A stretch of DNA of 64,000 nt. It comes from Bradyrhizobium sp. ISRA464 (GTDB lineage Bacteria; Pseudomonadota; Alphaproteobacteria; Rhizobiales; Xanthobacteraceae). The notes under the pieces were generated by a model. That model made no database searches. It saw nothing but the letters and a program-made list of their open reading frames with translations, and had not been told where the DNA came from. Positions 33,992 through 42,535 of the stretch are shown piece after piece. Positions within the stretch are counted from its first letter, which is position 1. Each line of letters begins with the position of its first letter. The DNA lies in contig NZ_CP094526.1 in NCBI RefSeq assembly GCF_029910095.1, positions 4,712,001 through 4,776,000 on the forward strand, in the 5' to 3' direction. The translations under genes were made by a program, and so were the position numbers.

Positions 33992-34865
33992 TCGAATGTC
34001 CCTCCCCGACCGATGCTAGGGTTCGCCGCGCTGCGACCAGATGTGGAATGTCGTACATCTTCCCGTCGATCCCGACAGTGCCGACATCCGGCGCCGCGGC
34101 GAACGCCGCGACGACGCGGCGTGCATGCGCAAGATCGGCATCCGAGGGCGTGAAACAGGTATTGATGGTCGCGACTTGATCCGGGTGGATCGCGACCCGA
34201 CCGACGAAGCCGTCGCGGCGTGCGAGGCGGCAGCTCTCGGCGAGCCCGTCCTGATCCTTGAAATCCGCATAGAGCGTATCCAGCGCAGCGACACCGGCCG
34301 CACCTGCGGCGAACAGGCATTGCGCGCGAGCCACCTGGTAGGGGAAGGTCCAGTTGCCATCCGCCTCCTTGTTCGTGAGCGCGCCCAAGGCCGCGCTCAG
34401 GTCTTCCGCCCCCCATGTCATCGCAACCAGCCGCTCGTTCTTGCGAGCGTAGCCGTTGAACCCGATCATGGCGGCCGGTGTTTCGGTCGCAACAACCAGC
34501 AGCTTGATGTGCCCAGGCGGAACGCCAGTTGCGACCTCCAGCACGTCGACATAGTGCGATACGAGATCGACGTCCTCGATGCCGTTGACCTTCGGGATGA
34601 GGATGCCGTCGAGGCCCGGACGAACCACCGCCGCCAGATCTTCCAGCGTGAGCCCCGTACCGAACGGGTTGATGCGGACCAGGAACGACCAGTTGCGCGG
34701 CTCGCCGCCCAACAGATCCTTCACAGCACCTCGCGCAAAAGCCTTGCGCCCAGGGGCCACGGAATCCTCGAGATCAAGGATCAGCGCATCGGCGCCGATT
34801 CCGTCTGCCTTGGCGAACTTACGTTCGCTGTCGGCCGGCACAAAGAGCAACGAGCGGAGCTTCAT
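33984..34865 (-). CDS. HpcH/HpaI aldolase / CitE-like acyl-CoA lyase
   Basis: 293 residues, TIM-barrel lyase. LRSLLFVPADSERKFAKAD, ADALILDLEDSVAPGRK (acidic metal and CoA-site residues), VRINP and the ATETPAAM metal-Glu segment are characteristic of citryl/malyl-CoA lyase-like proteins. The likely reaction is retro-aldol cleavage of a hydroxyacyl-CoA. The ATG at 34865 overlaps the MaoC stop (ATGA), so hydratase and lyase are coupled: MaoC hydrates a branched enoyl-CoA and this enzyme splits it. Confidence 0.84.
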   Translation of the reverse strand: MKLRSLLFVPADSERKFAKADGIGADALILDLEDSVAPGRKAFARGAVKDLLGGEPRNWSFLVRINPFGTGLTLEDLAAVVRPGLDGILIPKVNGIEDVDLVSHYVDVLEVATGVPPGHIKLLVVATETPAAMIGFNGYARKNERLVAMTWGAEDLSAALGALTNKEADGNWTFPYQVARAQCLFAAGAAGVAALDTLYADFKDQDGLAESCRLARRDGFVGRVAIHPDQVATINTCFTPSDADLAHARRVVAAFAAAPDVGTVGIDGKMYDIPHLVAARRTLASVGEGHSNG

Positions 34866-35314
34866 GCGGGCCTCCGCATCATCAACCCGCTCCTGCGGCA
34901 ATAGACCACCTCCTCGTCCCGCTGATTGAAGCCGCGGTGTTCGAACGTCACGATGCCCTGCGTCGGACGCGACTTGCTTTCCCTGATGGCAACTACTTTG
35001 GTTTCGGCTCGTAGCGTATCACCAGCAAACACCGGCCGCGGGAATTTGGTGTCCTCCATGCCGAGATTGCCGACGGTGGTCCCCAACGTCGTATCCTGAA
35101 CCGACAAGCCGATGATCAGACCGAGCGTGAAGATCGAATTCATCAGGGGCTTCCCGAACTCGGTGCCCTTGGCATATTCGTGGTCGATATGGACCGCCGC
35201 CGGATTATAGGTCAGCGACGAAAACAGGATGTTGTCCATGTCCGTCACTGTGCGCCGGATCTCGTGGACGAAGGTCTGTCCAACCGAGAACTGCTCGAAA
35301 TAGAGCCCCGCCAT
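34862..35314 (-). CDS. MaoC-like (R)-enoyl-CoA hydratase, single hot-dog domain
   Basis: 150 residues with a single hot-dog fold. The hydratase motif is NPAAVHIDHEYAKGTEFGKPLMNS, carrying the His and the acidic position of the active site, as in mesaconyl-CoA-hydratase-like MaoC proteins. It heads the operon with the CitE-like lyase and an acyl-CoA dehydrogenase, a set like those in glutaconate/mesaconate or branched dicarboxylate routes. The palindrome at 35407 lies in the divergent promoter with the reductase gene at 35441. Confidence 0.85.
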   Translation of the reverse strand: MAGLYFEQFSVGQTFVHEIRRTVTDMDNILFSSLTYNPAAVHIDHEYAKGTEFGKPLMNSIFTLGLIIGLSVQDTTLGTTVGNLGMEDTKFPRPVFAGDTLRAETKVVAIRESKSRPTQGIVTFEHRGFNQRDEEVVYCRRSGLMMRRPA

Positions 35315-35406
35315 GTTGCTTGCCTCTTACTGTATTTTGCAGGGTGAGGCGGCCGCAGCCGCCGCGATGTCCTTGTCTCCCGATCAACTTCTACCGTATA
35401 CTCATA

Positions 35407-35424
35407 TCGTACACAAGCGTACTA
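35407..35424. promoter_or_regulatory. Island palindrome, site 7 (MaoC operon / PTGR-like reductase)
   Basis: TCGTACAC-AA-GCGTACTA matches 14 of 16 positions. It ends 16 bases before the ATG at 35441, within reach of the start region of the rightward gene. Confidence 0.68.
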
Positions 35425-35440
35425 ATTATGAGGATCGCTC

Positions 35441-36454
35441 ATGTCCCCGCGCGAAAATCGACAGGTACGGCTGACGACCCGGCCCCGTGGGATCCCGCAA
35501 GCCGAGCATTTTTCACTCGTGACGGAGCCCGTGGCCGGGCCCGGCAACGGCGAGATTCTGATTGAAAACCGCTATCTCTCGGTCGATCCGGCGCAGCGCG
35601 GATGGGCCAATGACGAGGGGAACTATAGTGCGCCGGTGCCGCTGGACGCGCCGATGCGCGCCCTTGCTGTCGGCAAGATCGTCGAAAGCAATGTGCCGGC
35701 GTTTCGAGCCGGCGAGTTCGTTTACGGATGGTTTGGCTGGCAGCGCTATTGCGTCGCCGCACCCGACGCCGTTCTGCGGCGCGTCATTCCATCCGCCCTC
35801 CCGCTCAGCGCCAACCTGAGCGTGCTCGGCATGAACGGCCTGACCGCCTATCTTGCCTTTCACGGCCTCGGTGATCCCAAGCCCGGCGAGCACGTTCTGG
35901 TGTCGACGGCTGCCGGCAGCGTCGGCAGCTTTGTCGGCCAGCTCGCGAGGATTGCGGGATGCCGTGCCGTTGGGCTCACCAGTTCCGCCGACAAGATCGC
36001 ACAGGCCAAAGCCCGGTACGGCTATGAGGACATGATCAACTACCGCGAGGCCGCCGACCTCGGCGCGGCCCTTCGCGCGGCGTGCCCGGAAGGAAATGAC
36101 ATCTTCTTCGACAACACCGGAGGCGCGATCGCCGATGCCGCCATTCGGACCATGCGGTTACGCGGACGCATCATCCAGTGCGGCACGGCCGCGAACGCGT
36201 CCTGGACCCCCGTCCCGAGCGGCCCGCGCCCCGAGCGCGAGGTTCTCACGCGCCGCCTGCGATGGTCGGGCTTCATCATCTTCGATCATCTCGCCGAATT
36301 CGACGCAGCCGCCAAGCGCCTCGCCGACCTCGCGCTTGCCGGCCAGATCGTCCACGACCAGGAGGTCCTCCCGGGGCTGGAGCATGCCCCCGGCGCAATC
36401 GCACGACTTTACCGCGGTGAAAACCACGGCAAGCTTATCATCGCCGTTGACTAG
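35441..36454 (+). CDS. NADP-dependent enone/alkenal reductase (PTGR/CurA-like MDR)
   Basis: 337 residues, zinc-free MDR of the leukotriene-B4-dehydrogenase or CurA type. RYLSVDPAQRGW near residue 45, VSTAAGSVGSFVGQLARIAGC (nucleotide site) and FDNTGGAIADAAI are typical. It reduces the C=C bond of alpha,beta-unsaturated ketones with NADPH. Monocistronic, divergent from the MaoC operon. It could saturate an enone made during ring or side-chain breakdown. Confidence 0.84.
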   Translation: MSPRENRQVRLTTRPRGIPQAEHFSLVTEPVAGPGNGEILIENRYLSVDPAQRGWANDEGNYSAPVPLDAPMRALAVGKIVESNVPAFRAGEFVYGWFGWQRYCVAAPDAVLRRVIPSALPLSANLSVLGMNGLTAYLAFHGLGDPKPGEHVLVSTAAGSVGSFVGQLARIAGCRAVGLTSSADKIAQAKARYGYEDMINYREAADLGAALRAACPEGNDIFFDNTGGAIADAAIRTMRLRGRIIQCGTAANASWTPVPSGPRPEREVLTRRLRWSGFIIFDHLAEFDAAAKRLADLALAGQIVHDQEVLPGLEHAPGAIARLYRGENHGKLIIAVD

Positions 36455-36465
36455 GCTGTCGTTCC

Positions 36466-37341
36466 CTAGGCGCTGGCCTTCCGCTTCATCACCTCGGGCA
36501 ATTTCGCCCGGTGGAAGCCCTCGAATGGCAGACTGCGGTTGTGCGGCTCGAGCTTCCACGTCGTGCGGGCATTCGGCGTCCCGCCATCGACGCGGACGCA
36601 GGATCCGGTGATATAGGCGGCCGCCGGCGACAGCAGGTAGGTGATTGCAGCCGATATCTCGGCTTCCGTGCCGAAGCGCTGAAGCGGCACGCCTGCGGTG
36701 AAGTCGTGGAGCTTCTTCTGCATCTCCGGCGTGTAGGTGTCAAAGCCGCTGGAGACGATGCCGCCGGGGGCGACCGCATTGACGCGGACGCCCGAGGACG
36801 ACCATTCGCATGCAGCCGTCTCGGTCAAGGTGAGCATGCCGCCGCGGGCCGCCGCGGAGTGGCCGAACTCCGGCCAACCATGCCAGATGTCGGCGATGAT
36901 GTTCACGATCGAACCGCCATTGGCCTCCATCCAGCGATTATAGACCTCGCGCATGAAAATGAAGCCTCCGGTCAAATTGTTGCGCACGACAGCCTCGAAG
37001 CCCTTGGTCGAGATCGTCTTCAATGGCGCTCGAAATTGCCCCCCGGCATTGTTGACCAGGCCGTCGATACGGCCGTAGCGCGCGAGCACGGCATCAATCG
37101 CGCCCACCACTATGGCCTCATCGCGGATGTCGCAGGCATGGCTCATCGCCTTTCCGCCATCTTCCTCGATCTCACGCTGTACCTCGACGAGCTTTTCCAT
37201 CGTCCGGCCGAGAATTGCGACGTTCGCACCAAGCGCAGCAAGCTCATGGGCGGTGCAGCGCCCAATCCCGCTCCCGCCACCGGTCACGATGATGGTCTGC
37301 CCCTCGAACAGGTCCGGCCTGAAAACGGACTGGTATGGCAT
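36466..37341 (-). CDS. PECR-like SDR (trans-2-enoyl-CoA reductase type)
   Basis: 291 residues. The cofactor motif VTGGGSGIG is intact, but the Y-x-x-x-K active site reads GHSAAARGGML, as in peroxisomal trans-2-enoyl-CoA reductases (HSGAARAG), which lack the canonical Tyr. CEWSSSGVRVNAVAPGGIVSSGFDTY also fits that family. The ATG at 37341 has GGGAGA 6 bases before it. The likely role is reduction of a 2-enoyl-CoA. Convergent with the reductase gene at 35441 and divergent from the hydratase gene at 37472, with a palindrome at 37416. Confidence 0.8.
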   Translation of the reverse strand: MPYQSVFRPDLFEGQTIIVTGGGSGIGRCTAHELAALGANVAILGRTMEKLVEVQREIEEDGGKAMSHACDIRDEAIVVGAIDAVLARYGRIDGLVNNAGGQFRAPLKTISTKGFEAVVRNNLTGGFIFMREVYNRWMEANGGSIVNIIADIWHGWPEFGHSAAARGGMLTLTETAACEWSSSGVRVNAVAPGGIVSSGFDTYTPEMQKKLHDFTAGVPLQRFGTEAEISAAITYLLSPAAAYITGSCVRVDGGTPNARTTWKLEPHNRSLPFEGFHRAKLPEVMKRKASA

Positions 37342-37415
37342 CTCCTGTCTCCCTTGAAGGTCGTATCGTCGGCCGTTCTCTCTTCGGCAAGCGACGATGG
37401 CATTGCGCTCCATGA

Positions 37416-37433
37416 TCGTACACTTTATTACTA
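37416..37433. promoter_or_regulatory. Island palindrome, site 8 (PECR-like SDR / hydratase promoter)
   Basis: TCGTACAC-TT-TATTACTA matches 12 of 16 positions; left half good, right half partial. It lies 38 bases before the ATG at 37472 and 74 bases before the SDR start. Confidence 0.6.
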
Positions 37434-37471
37434 TATGACATCAAAGACAATCGACGATGGAGAGCGAGCCC

Positions 37472-38275
37472 ATGACGCAGCCGAGCACCATCACCGTCGA
37501 GAGCCGCGGCGCGATCGATATCCTGACGTTGAACCGTCCGGCCCAGCTCAACGCCGTCTCCCCCGACATGATCGTGGAACTGACCGCCTATTTTTCCGGC
37601 CTGCACGACCGGCCGACGACACGCGTCGTACTGTTGCGCGGCAACGGGTCTCAATTCTCCGCCGGCGCCGAACTCGGATCGGATGCGTTTGCCGCGCCCG
37701 GCAAGGGTCGCCCTCAACGCCAGCTCAAGATGCAGCAGAACTACTCCGGCGTGATCCGCCTGATGCGGTCATGTCCGCAGCCGATCATCGGCCTCGTTCA
37801 TGGCGCGGCATGTGGAGCCGGGTTCTCCTTTCTGCTCGCCTGCGACGTTCGCTTCGCGGCGCCTGATGCTCGTATGAACGCGGCTTATATCCGCATCGGT
37901 GTCGGCGGCTGTGATATGGGCTCGGGCTATCTGCTGCCACGTCTCGTCGGCCTCTCCGTGGCCTCCGAGTTTCTCCTCACGGGTCACTTCCTCAAGGCTG
38001 AACGGGCGAAGGCAATTGGACTGGTCAGCGACATCGTGCCTGCAGAAGATCTTCTCACAAAGGGCATCGAACTCGCCGAAGACATGTTGCGCGTGTCTCC
38101 GATGGGTCTGCGCATGACGAAGCAGGCGCTCAACACACTAATCGACGCGCCGAGCCTCGACGCGGCGCTGATGATGGAAGACCGGCAACAGGTCATCCTC
38201 CTGGAAACCAATGATCACGCGGAAGCCGTCGCCGCGTTTCGCGAGCGACGAAGTCCGACCTACTCCGACCAATGA
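37472..38275 (+). CDS. Enoyl-CoA hydratase/isomerase family protein
   Basis: 267 residues, crotonase fold. Oxyanion loop FSAGAELGSDAF, second loop HGAACGAGFSFLLACDVRF and IRIGVGGCDMGSGYLLPRLVG. The last has Asp where hydratases have Glu and matches the ECH subgroup with G-x-D-x-G. The ATG at 37472 is preferred over 37457 because GGAGAG lies 8 bases before it. Stands alone between divergent and convergent genes. Hydratase or double-bond isomerase; a BadK-like hydration step would fit the ring module. Confidence 0.82.
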   Translation: MTQPSTITVESRGAIDILTLNRPAQLNAVSPDMIVELTAYFSGLHDRPTTRVVLLRGNGSQFSAGAELGSDAFAAPGKGRPQRQLKMQQNYSGVIRLMRSCPQPIIGLVHGAACGAGFSFLLACDVRFAAPDARMNAAYIRIGVGGCDMGSGYLLPRLVGLSVASEFLLTGHFLKAERAKAIGLVSDIVPAEDLLTKGIELAEDMLRVSPMGLRMTKQALNTLIDAPSLDAALMMEDRQQVILLETNDHAEAVAAFRERRSPTYSDQ

Positions 38276-38276
38276 T

Positions 38277-39902
38277 CTACTTTGCTTCGGCAATTGCCGC
38301 GGCAAGCTCGCGCAGCTTGAATTTCTGGATCTTGCCGCTGGCTGTGCGCGGAAGCTCGGCCACAAGTTCAATACGTTCCGGCCAAAACTGCTTCGCCATC
38401 CTCGCCTCGCCTAGATAGGCCTGCACCGCCGTCAGGTCGATTGTGCAGCCGCTGCGAGGTACGATGAACGCGCAGCCGCGCTCGCCGAGTCGGGCATCCG
38501 GAAATCCAACGACCGCGACTGCGGACACTGCGGGATGCTTGTAGAGCAGGTTCTCGATCTCGACGACGGGGACATTCTCGCCGCCGCGGATCAGGATGTC
38601 CTTCACTCGGCCGGAAATCCGGATGTACCCATCCTTGTCCATGTAAGCGAGATCGCCGGAGTCGAACCAGCCATCGCTGTCGAAGGTCGGCAGCTCCGGC
38701 CGCTTGTAGTAACCCTTGAACATCTGGGCGCCTCGGACCAACAATCGGCCCGGCTCGCCCGCAGGCACCGGATTGCCCTCGGTGTCGACGATCCTGACTT
38801 CCATCCCCTCCAGCGATCGGCCGTCCGTGCTCGCCGACTTCTCGGCTGCGCGCGACGGCTCCGTCAACGTACCCGACAGGACTTCGGTCATGCCCCAAAG
38901 CGAGCAGACCTTGAGACCGAGCTCACCGGCCGCACGCTCGATGAGAACCGACGGAATCGGCGCCCCGCCACACAGGAAGGACCGCAGACACTTCGGCTGC
39001 GGCGAGCCACCCTTCACGGCATCGCAGATGTCGCTCAGGAACGGCGTCGAGGCCGCGGTATAGGTGACACCTTCACGAGCCATCAGGCTGACACCACGTT
39101 TGGCTTCCCAGATGTCCTGAAGGATCATCGTGCCGCCGAGATAGATGGACAGCAGGACGATCGCAGCATAGCCGGTCATGTGGCCCACCGGAGAGGCCAC
39201 CAGCAGCACGTCGCTTGAATCGAGCCCGAACCGACCTGACAACGCCTTGCAGCATGCAATCAGCGAATTCGACGTGTGCATGACGCCTTTTGGCTCGCCG
39301 GTCGTGCCTGACGTGAACATCAGCACAGCCATGTCATCCGGACGCAAGCCGGGCTGGAGCTCGTCCGCCTCGGACGATAGCAGCATCCTCTCAAAACCCG
39401 TGTCGCCCTTGCCGTCGGCAACGATCACGTGCTTCAGGTGCGGCAGCTCGGCGCGCATGCCCTGCGCCATCGCGGCGTAGTCAAAGCCACGATATGTCTT
39501 CGGCACGATGAAGACCTTGGCCTGGCAGAAATTCAGGATGTAGAGCAGCTCGCGCTCCCGCAGGATCGGCATCACCGGATTCATGACCGCGCCGATCTTG
39601 CTGCATGCGAACGCTGTGACGACAAACTCCCACCAATTGGGCAATTGCACGGTGACGACATCACCGCGCCCGACACCGAGCCGCAGCAGCGAACTCGCGG
39701 CCCGATTGGCGAGATCATCCAACTCCCTGTAGGTGAAGCGTGGGGCCTGGTCGCGATCGGCGCGGTCGGCAGCGATCGCGACCTTGTCGGGGGCTCTTGC
39801 AACGGCTTCCGTCAGAAGCTGGTCGACGGTTTTGTCCAGCCAATAGCCGGCTTGCCGAAAGTTGGCATGAGACGTGTCTCGTATGGCGGCGGCCACGGTC
39901 AT
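38277..39902 (-). CDS. AMP-forming acyl-CoA ligase, second copy
   Basis: 541 residues, ANL superfamily: MFTSGTTGEPKGVMH, SLWGMTEV, SGRVKDILIRGGENV and RTASGKIQKFKLRE intact. It is a clear paralogue of the ligase at 12116 (same architecture and shared phrases such as VQLPNWWEF and GYWLDK/GFWVDK). The ATG at 39902 follows GAGGGAG; a longer frame to 40022 has no ribosome site. Its stop lies 2 bases from the end of the convergent hydratase gene. It follows the SDR and hydratase genes from 41748, but a weak palindrome at 39963 may give it a promoter of its own. Confidence 0.85.
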   Translation of the reverse strand: MTVAAAIRDTSHANFRQAGYWLDKTVDQLLTEAVARAPDKVAIAADRADRDQAPRFTYRELDDLANRAASSLLRLGVGRGDVVTVQLPNWWEFVVTAFACSKIGAVMNPVMPILRERELLYILNFCQAKVFIVPKTYRGFDYAAMAQGMRAELPHLKHVIVADGKGDTGFERMLLSSEADELQPGLRPDDMAVLMFTSGTTGEPKGVMHTSNSLIACCKALSGRFGLDSSDVLLVASPVGHMTGYAAIVLLSIYLGGTMILQDIWEAKRGVSLMAREGVTYTAASTPFLSDICDAVKGGSPQPKCLRSFLCGGAPIPSVLIERAAGELGLKVCSLWGMTEVLSGTLTEPSRAAEKSASTDGRSLEGMEVRIVDTEGNPVPAGEPGRLLVRGAQMFKGYYKRPELPTFDSDGWFDSGDLAYMDKDGYIRISGRVKDILIRGGENVPVVEIENLLYKHPAVSAVAVVGFPDARLGERGCAFIVPRSGCTIDLTAVQAYLGEARMAKQFWPERIELVAELPRTASGKIQKFKLRELAAAIAEAK

Positions 39903-39962
39903 TTCTCCCTCTGTCGTGTCCTTTCCGACTTTTGGCGCCGGATTATTTCGTTGACTGATATA

Positions 39963-39980
39963 CGTTATGGCAGCGTACGA
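39963..39980. promoter_or_regulatory. Weak island palindrome, site 9 (upstream of second ligase)
   Basis: Only the right half (AGCGTACGA) is convincing; about half of the 16 positions match overall. It is listed because it lies in the 116-base gap before the second ligase, where the other transcription units have a site. Confidence 0.3.
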
Positions 39981-40018
39981 TTTTCTGCCAATGGTCAATA
40001 TTGTCGCTTCCGGCGCGA

Positions 40019-40819
40019 TCATTTTCCGGAAAACACCGGCTTGCGCTTCTCGACGAAGGCCCTGACGCCCTCCTGCGCGTCGGCCGTTCGCGACATCGCG
40101 GCGAGCGTCTGCGCCTCCTCCTCGAGCTGGCTCTCGAACGATCGATCAGCCGTTTGCGAAAACAGACGCTTGATCGCGCCAAACGCCTCGGTCGGGCCTA
40201 CCGCGAGCTCCTTTGCAAGCCGCGCGGCCTCGGACTGCACCGCAGCATCCGGAACGACGAAATCAACCAATCCGAGCGACAGCGCCGTCGCAGCATCGAG
40301 CGTCTCACCGAGCAGGAAAAAACGCCTTGCGCGCGCGATACCGACGCGCCGCGTGACGGTCGTGGTCGACCCACTGTCCGGGCTGAAGCCAATCCTGGAG
40401 AAGGCAGCCGAAATCTTCGCCGATTCCGCCATCACCACGAGGTCCGCCGCCGCCATCAGCGACACGCTGCCGCCCGCGACGTTCCCGTGAACGGCCGCGA
40501 CGACGGGCGCCCGCATGCGCACCATCCTTGAGAGCGCTACGTGAAGATCGGCGGTCCAGGCCTTGATCGTTCCAGGCAGCGCGTCGCCCTGCTTCACCAA
40601 CGCCATGAGGTCGCCGCCCACACTGAACAACCGCCCGCGTGCGGATAGCAGCACGGCCCTCACGTCGGCACGCTCGCTCAGTTCGGCAATCGCCAGGCCG
40701 AACTCGCGACAAAAGTCGCCGTCGATCGGATTGCCACGGTCAGGCTGGTCCAGAACAATGTGGGCAAGACCAGCGTCGATGGTGCACTCGAAACTCTTTG
40801 TCGGTATGGCCAGGCCCAT
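40019..40819 (-). CDS. Enoyl-CoA hydratase/isomerase family protein
   Basis: 266 residues, crotonase fold: LFSVGGDLMALVKQG (first oxyanion loop), VHGNVAGGSVSLMAAADLVV, and FSRIGFSPDSGSTTTVTRRVG, where Asp stands at the second catalytic position. It resembles PaaG-type 1,2-epoxyphenylacetyl-CoA isomerases and side-chain isomerases more than classical hydratases. It follows the DECR-like SDR gene by 47 bases, so both probably process an unsaturated acyl-CoA. Substrate unknown. Confidence 0.83.
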   Translation of the reverse strand: MGLAIPTKSFECTIDAGLAHIVLDQPDRGNPIDGDFCREFGLAIAELSERADVRAVLLSARGRLFSVGGDLMALVKQGDALPGTIKAWTADLHVALSRMVRMRAPVVAAVHGNVAGGSVSLMAAADLVVMAESAKISAAFSRIGFSPDSGSTTTVTRRVGIARARRFFLLGETLDAATALSLGLVDFVVPDAAVQSEAARLAKELAVGPTEAFGAIKRLFSQTADRSFESQLEEEAQTLAAMSRTADAQEGVRAFVEKRKPVFSGK

Positions 40820-40866
40820 CGGCTCTCCCCTTCACAACGCGCTCGAAGCACCCGCTTCCCCGAAAC

Positions 40867-41748
40867 TCAGATGGAGCGCGCCTGCTTCTCTTTCTGGACC
40901 GATGCTTGAATGGCTTCGCGCGCGCGCTGCCAGTCGGCCGCCGACAGTTTTGAAAGCCCCGCGAAAGTGCTCGGCGCGGCCAGATGATGCCCGCCATCGA
41001 TACTGATCGTGTCACCCGTGATGTAACTTGAGCCATCCGACATCAGGAAGATCAGGAGATTGCGCAGCTCGTCCATCTTGCCGAAACGGCGTAGTGGCAC
41101 CTCCTCGGCCCGGGTCGCTCCGACACCTGTCTCGGCGAGCGGATTAAGCTTGTCCCACGCCCCCTCAGTCGGGAACGGGCCGGGCGCGATGGCATTGACG
41201 CGGATACCCTTGGGTCCCCACTCGACCGCGAGCGACATGGTCATGGCGTGCACGGCGGCCTTTGCCATCGCCGACGGCACCACATACGCCGATCCGGTCC
41301 ACACCCAGGTGACCAGGTTGCTGATGATGCTGCCTGGGAGGCCCGCGGCGATCCACCGCTTGCCGCAGGCAAGTGAGGCATAGAACGAACCATCCATCAC
41401 CGTGGAGCGGACGGCCTCGTAGCCGCGCGGCGACAGGCTTTCGGTGGGGGCGAGGAAGTTGGCCGCGGCGTTGTTGACGAGCCCGGTGAGCGGCCCCTCA
41501 GCCCAGATGCTCGACATCATCGCTTCGATGCTGTCGGGATCACGCACGTTGGCAAGCAGCGCGGAGACCGTTCCCCCGGACCGCTCGCCGATTTCCCGCA
41601 CGGCCTGGTCGAGGACCTCTTTCCTCCGCCCGCAGATGTAGACGTGAGCACCGTGGGCGGCGAACCCCACCGACATCTCCTTGCCGAGTCCCGTCCCTCC
41701 GCCCGTTACCAGGATGCGCTTTCCCTTGAGCACGGCGGCGTCGAACAT
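40867..41748 (-). CDS. DECR-like SDR (2,4-dienoyl-CoA reductase type)
   Basis: 293 residues. The cofactor motif is TGGGTGLGKEM; the active-site region GSAYVVPSAMAKAAVHAMTMSL and IAPGPFPTEGAWDKL follow 2,4-dienoyl-CoA reductases, in which Tyr is displaced from the usual Y-x-x-x-K while Lys is kept. It reduces dienoyl-CoAs with NADPH and is needed when double bonds of a ring or terpenoid survive into beta-oxidation. Divergent from the MarR gene, with palindromes at 41828 and 41902 in the shared gap. Confidence 0.83.
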   Translation of the reverse strand: MFDAAVLKGKRILVTGGGTGLGKEMSVGFAAHGAHVYICGRRKEVLDQAVREIGERSGGTVSALLANVRDPDSIEAMMSSIWAEGPLTGLVNNAAANFLAPTESLSPRGYEAVRSTVMDGSFYASLACGKRWIAAGLPGSIISNLVTWVWTGSAYVVPSAMAKAAVHAMTMSLAVEWGPKGIRVNAIAPGPFPTEGAWDKLNPLAETGVGATRAEEVPLRRFGKMDELRNLLIFLMSDGSSYITGDTISIDGGHHLAAPSTFAGLSKLSAADWQRAREAIQASVQKEKQARSI

Positions 41749-41827
41749 GGGCGACTTCCTTCCTGCGATCGAATTCCTATGAAGCGGGCGCTTTCGCGAT
41801 CCAACGAGCGGGCGCCTCTTTATGAAC

Positions 41828-41845
41828 TAATACACTAGCGTACTT
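41828..41845. promoter_or_regulatory. Island palindrome, site 10 (upstream of DECR-like operon)
   Basis: TAATACAC-TA-GCGTACTT matches 13 of 16 positions. It lies 80 bases before the SDR start at 41748, on its side of the MarR intergenic region. Confidence 0.66.
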
Positions 41846-41901
41846 CTTTTGTAAATCCGCTAATTGGGGAATTTTCGGCCGATCCCACGACCTTTCCTTT
41901 A

Positions 41902-41919
41902 AAATACGCTGGTGTATGG
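41902..41919. promoter_or_regulatory. Island palindrome, site 11 (upstream of MarR gene)
   Basis: AAATACGC-TG-GTGTATGG matches 10 of 16 positions, with the core TACGC-nn-GTGTA kept. It lies 45 bases before the MarR ATG, consistent with autoregulation. Confidence 0.5.
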
Positions 41920-41964
41920 TATTAGTTGAACCTCTACCTCCGACTCGCCTCAAGGGAAACATCG

Positions 41965-42489
41965 ATGGTTGATCAGCCCGATTGGGATCTTCGGCTTGGA
42001 TATCTCATCCATGACGTGTCGCGGCTCAGGAGGATGATGTTCGATCGGGCGCTTGCGCCGCTCGGGATCACCCGCTCGCAATGGTGGGTCCTAGCGTTCA
42101 TTTCGCGCAAGGATGGCCTTCCCCAGGTGCAACTCGCCAACGAGCTCGACGTCGGCAAGGTCGCCGTCGGGGCCCTGATCGATCGGCTGGAGACATCGGG
42201 GTTCGTGATACGGCAGGCCGATCCGGTCGACCGGCGGATCAAGCGCGTCTATGTCACCAAGCAGGCCCGCGGATTCCTCGAAAAGCTCCGGAAGGAAACC
42301 GACAAGTTCAATGCAAGAATCGTCAACGGCATCGACCGCAAGCAACTGGAAGCCGCTTCGGAAGCCCTCCTTGCGATGAAGCACAACCTTCTGGCCATGT
42401 CTGATGGCACGGAGACCCAGAGCGGAGAGGACGAGGAGGAAGACGCGCCGCGGTCCAAAACCCGGAAAAAACGGCGGGCGGCGGCCTGA
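41965..42489 (+). CDS. MarR family transcriptional regulator, candidate master regulator of the island
   Basis: 174 residues. Winged-helix domain about 15-145: SQWWVLAFISRKDGLPQVQLANELDVGKVAVGALIDRLETSGFVIRQADPVDRRIKRVYVT (helix-turn-helix and basic wing). The C-terminal tail is unusual: an acidic run (SGEDEEEDAP) followed by a basic one (RSKTRKKRRAAA). MarR proteins of aromatic-acid pathways (BadR, CouR types) are often released by CoA thioesters. The ATG at 41965 follows AAGGGA. Two island palindromes lie in the gap it shares with the SDR gene, making it the best candidate to bind all such sites. Confidence 0.85.
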   Translation: MVDQPDWDLRLGYLIHDVSRLRRMMFDRALAPLGITRSQWWVLAFISRKDGLPQVQLANELDVGKVAVGALIDRLETSGFVIRQADPVDRRIKRVYVTKQARGFLEKLRKETDKFNARIVNGIDRKQLEAASEALLAMKHNLLAMSDGTETQSGEDEEEDAPRSKTRKKRRAAA

Positions 42490-42535
42490 GGCCAGCCACC
42501 CGCCCGAGGTGCTCCGGGAGGAGTTCTTGGGAAGC

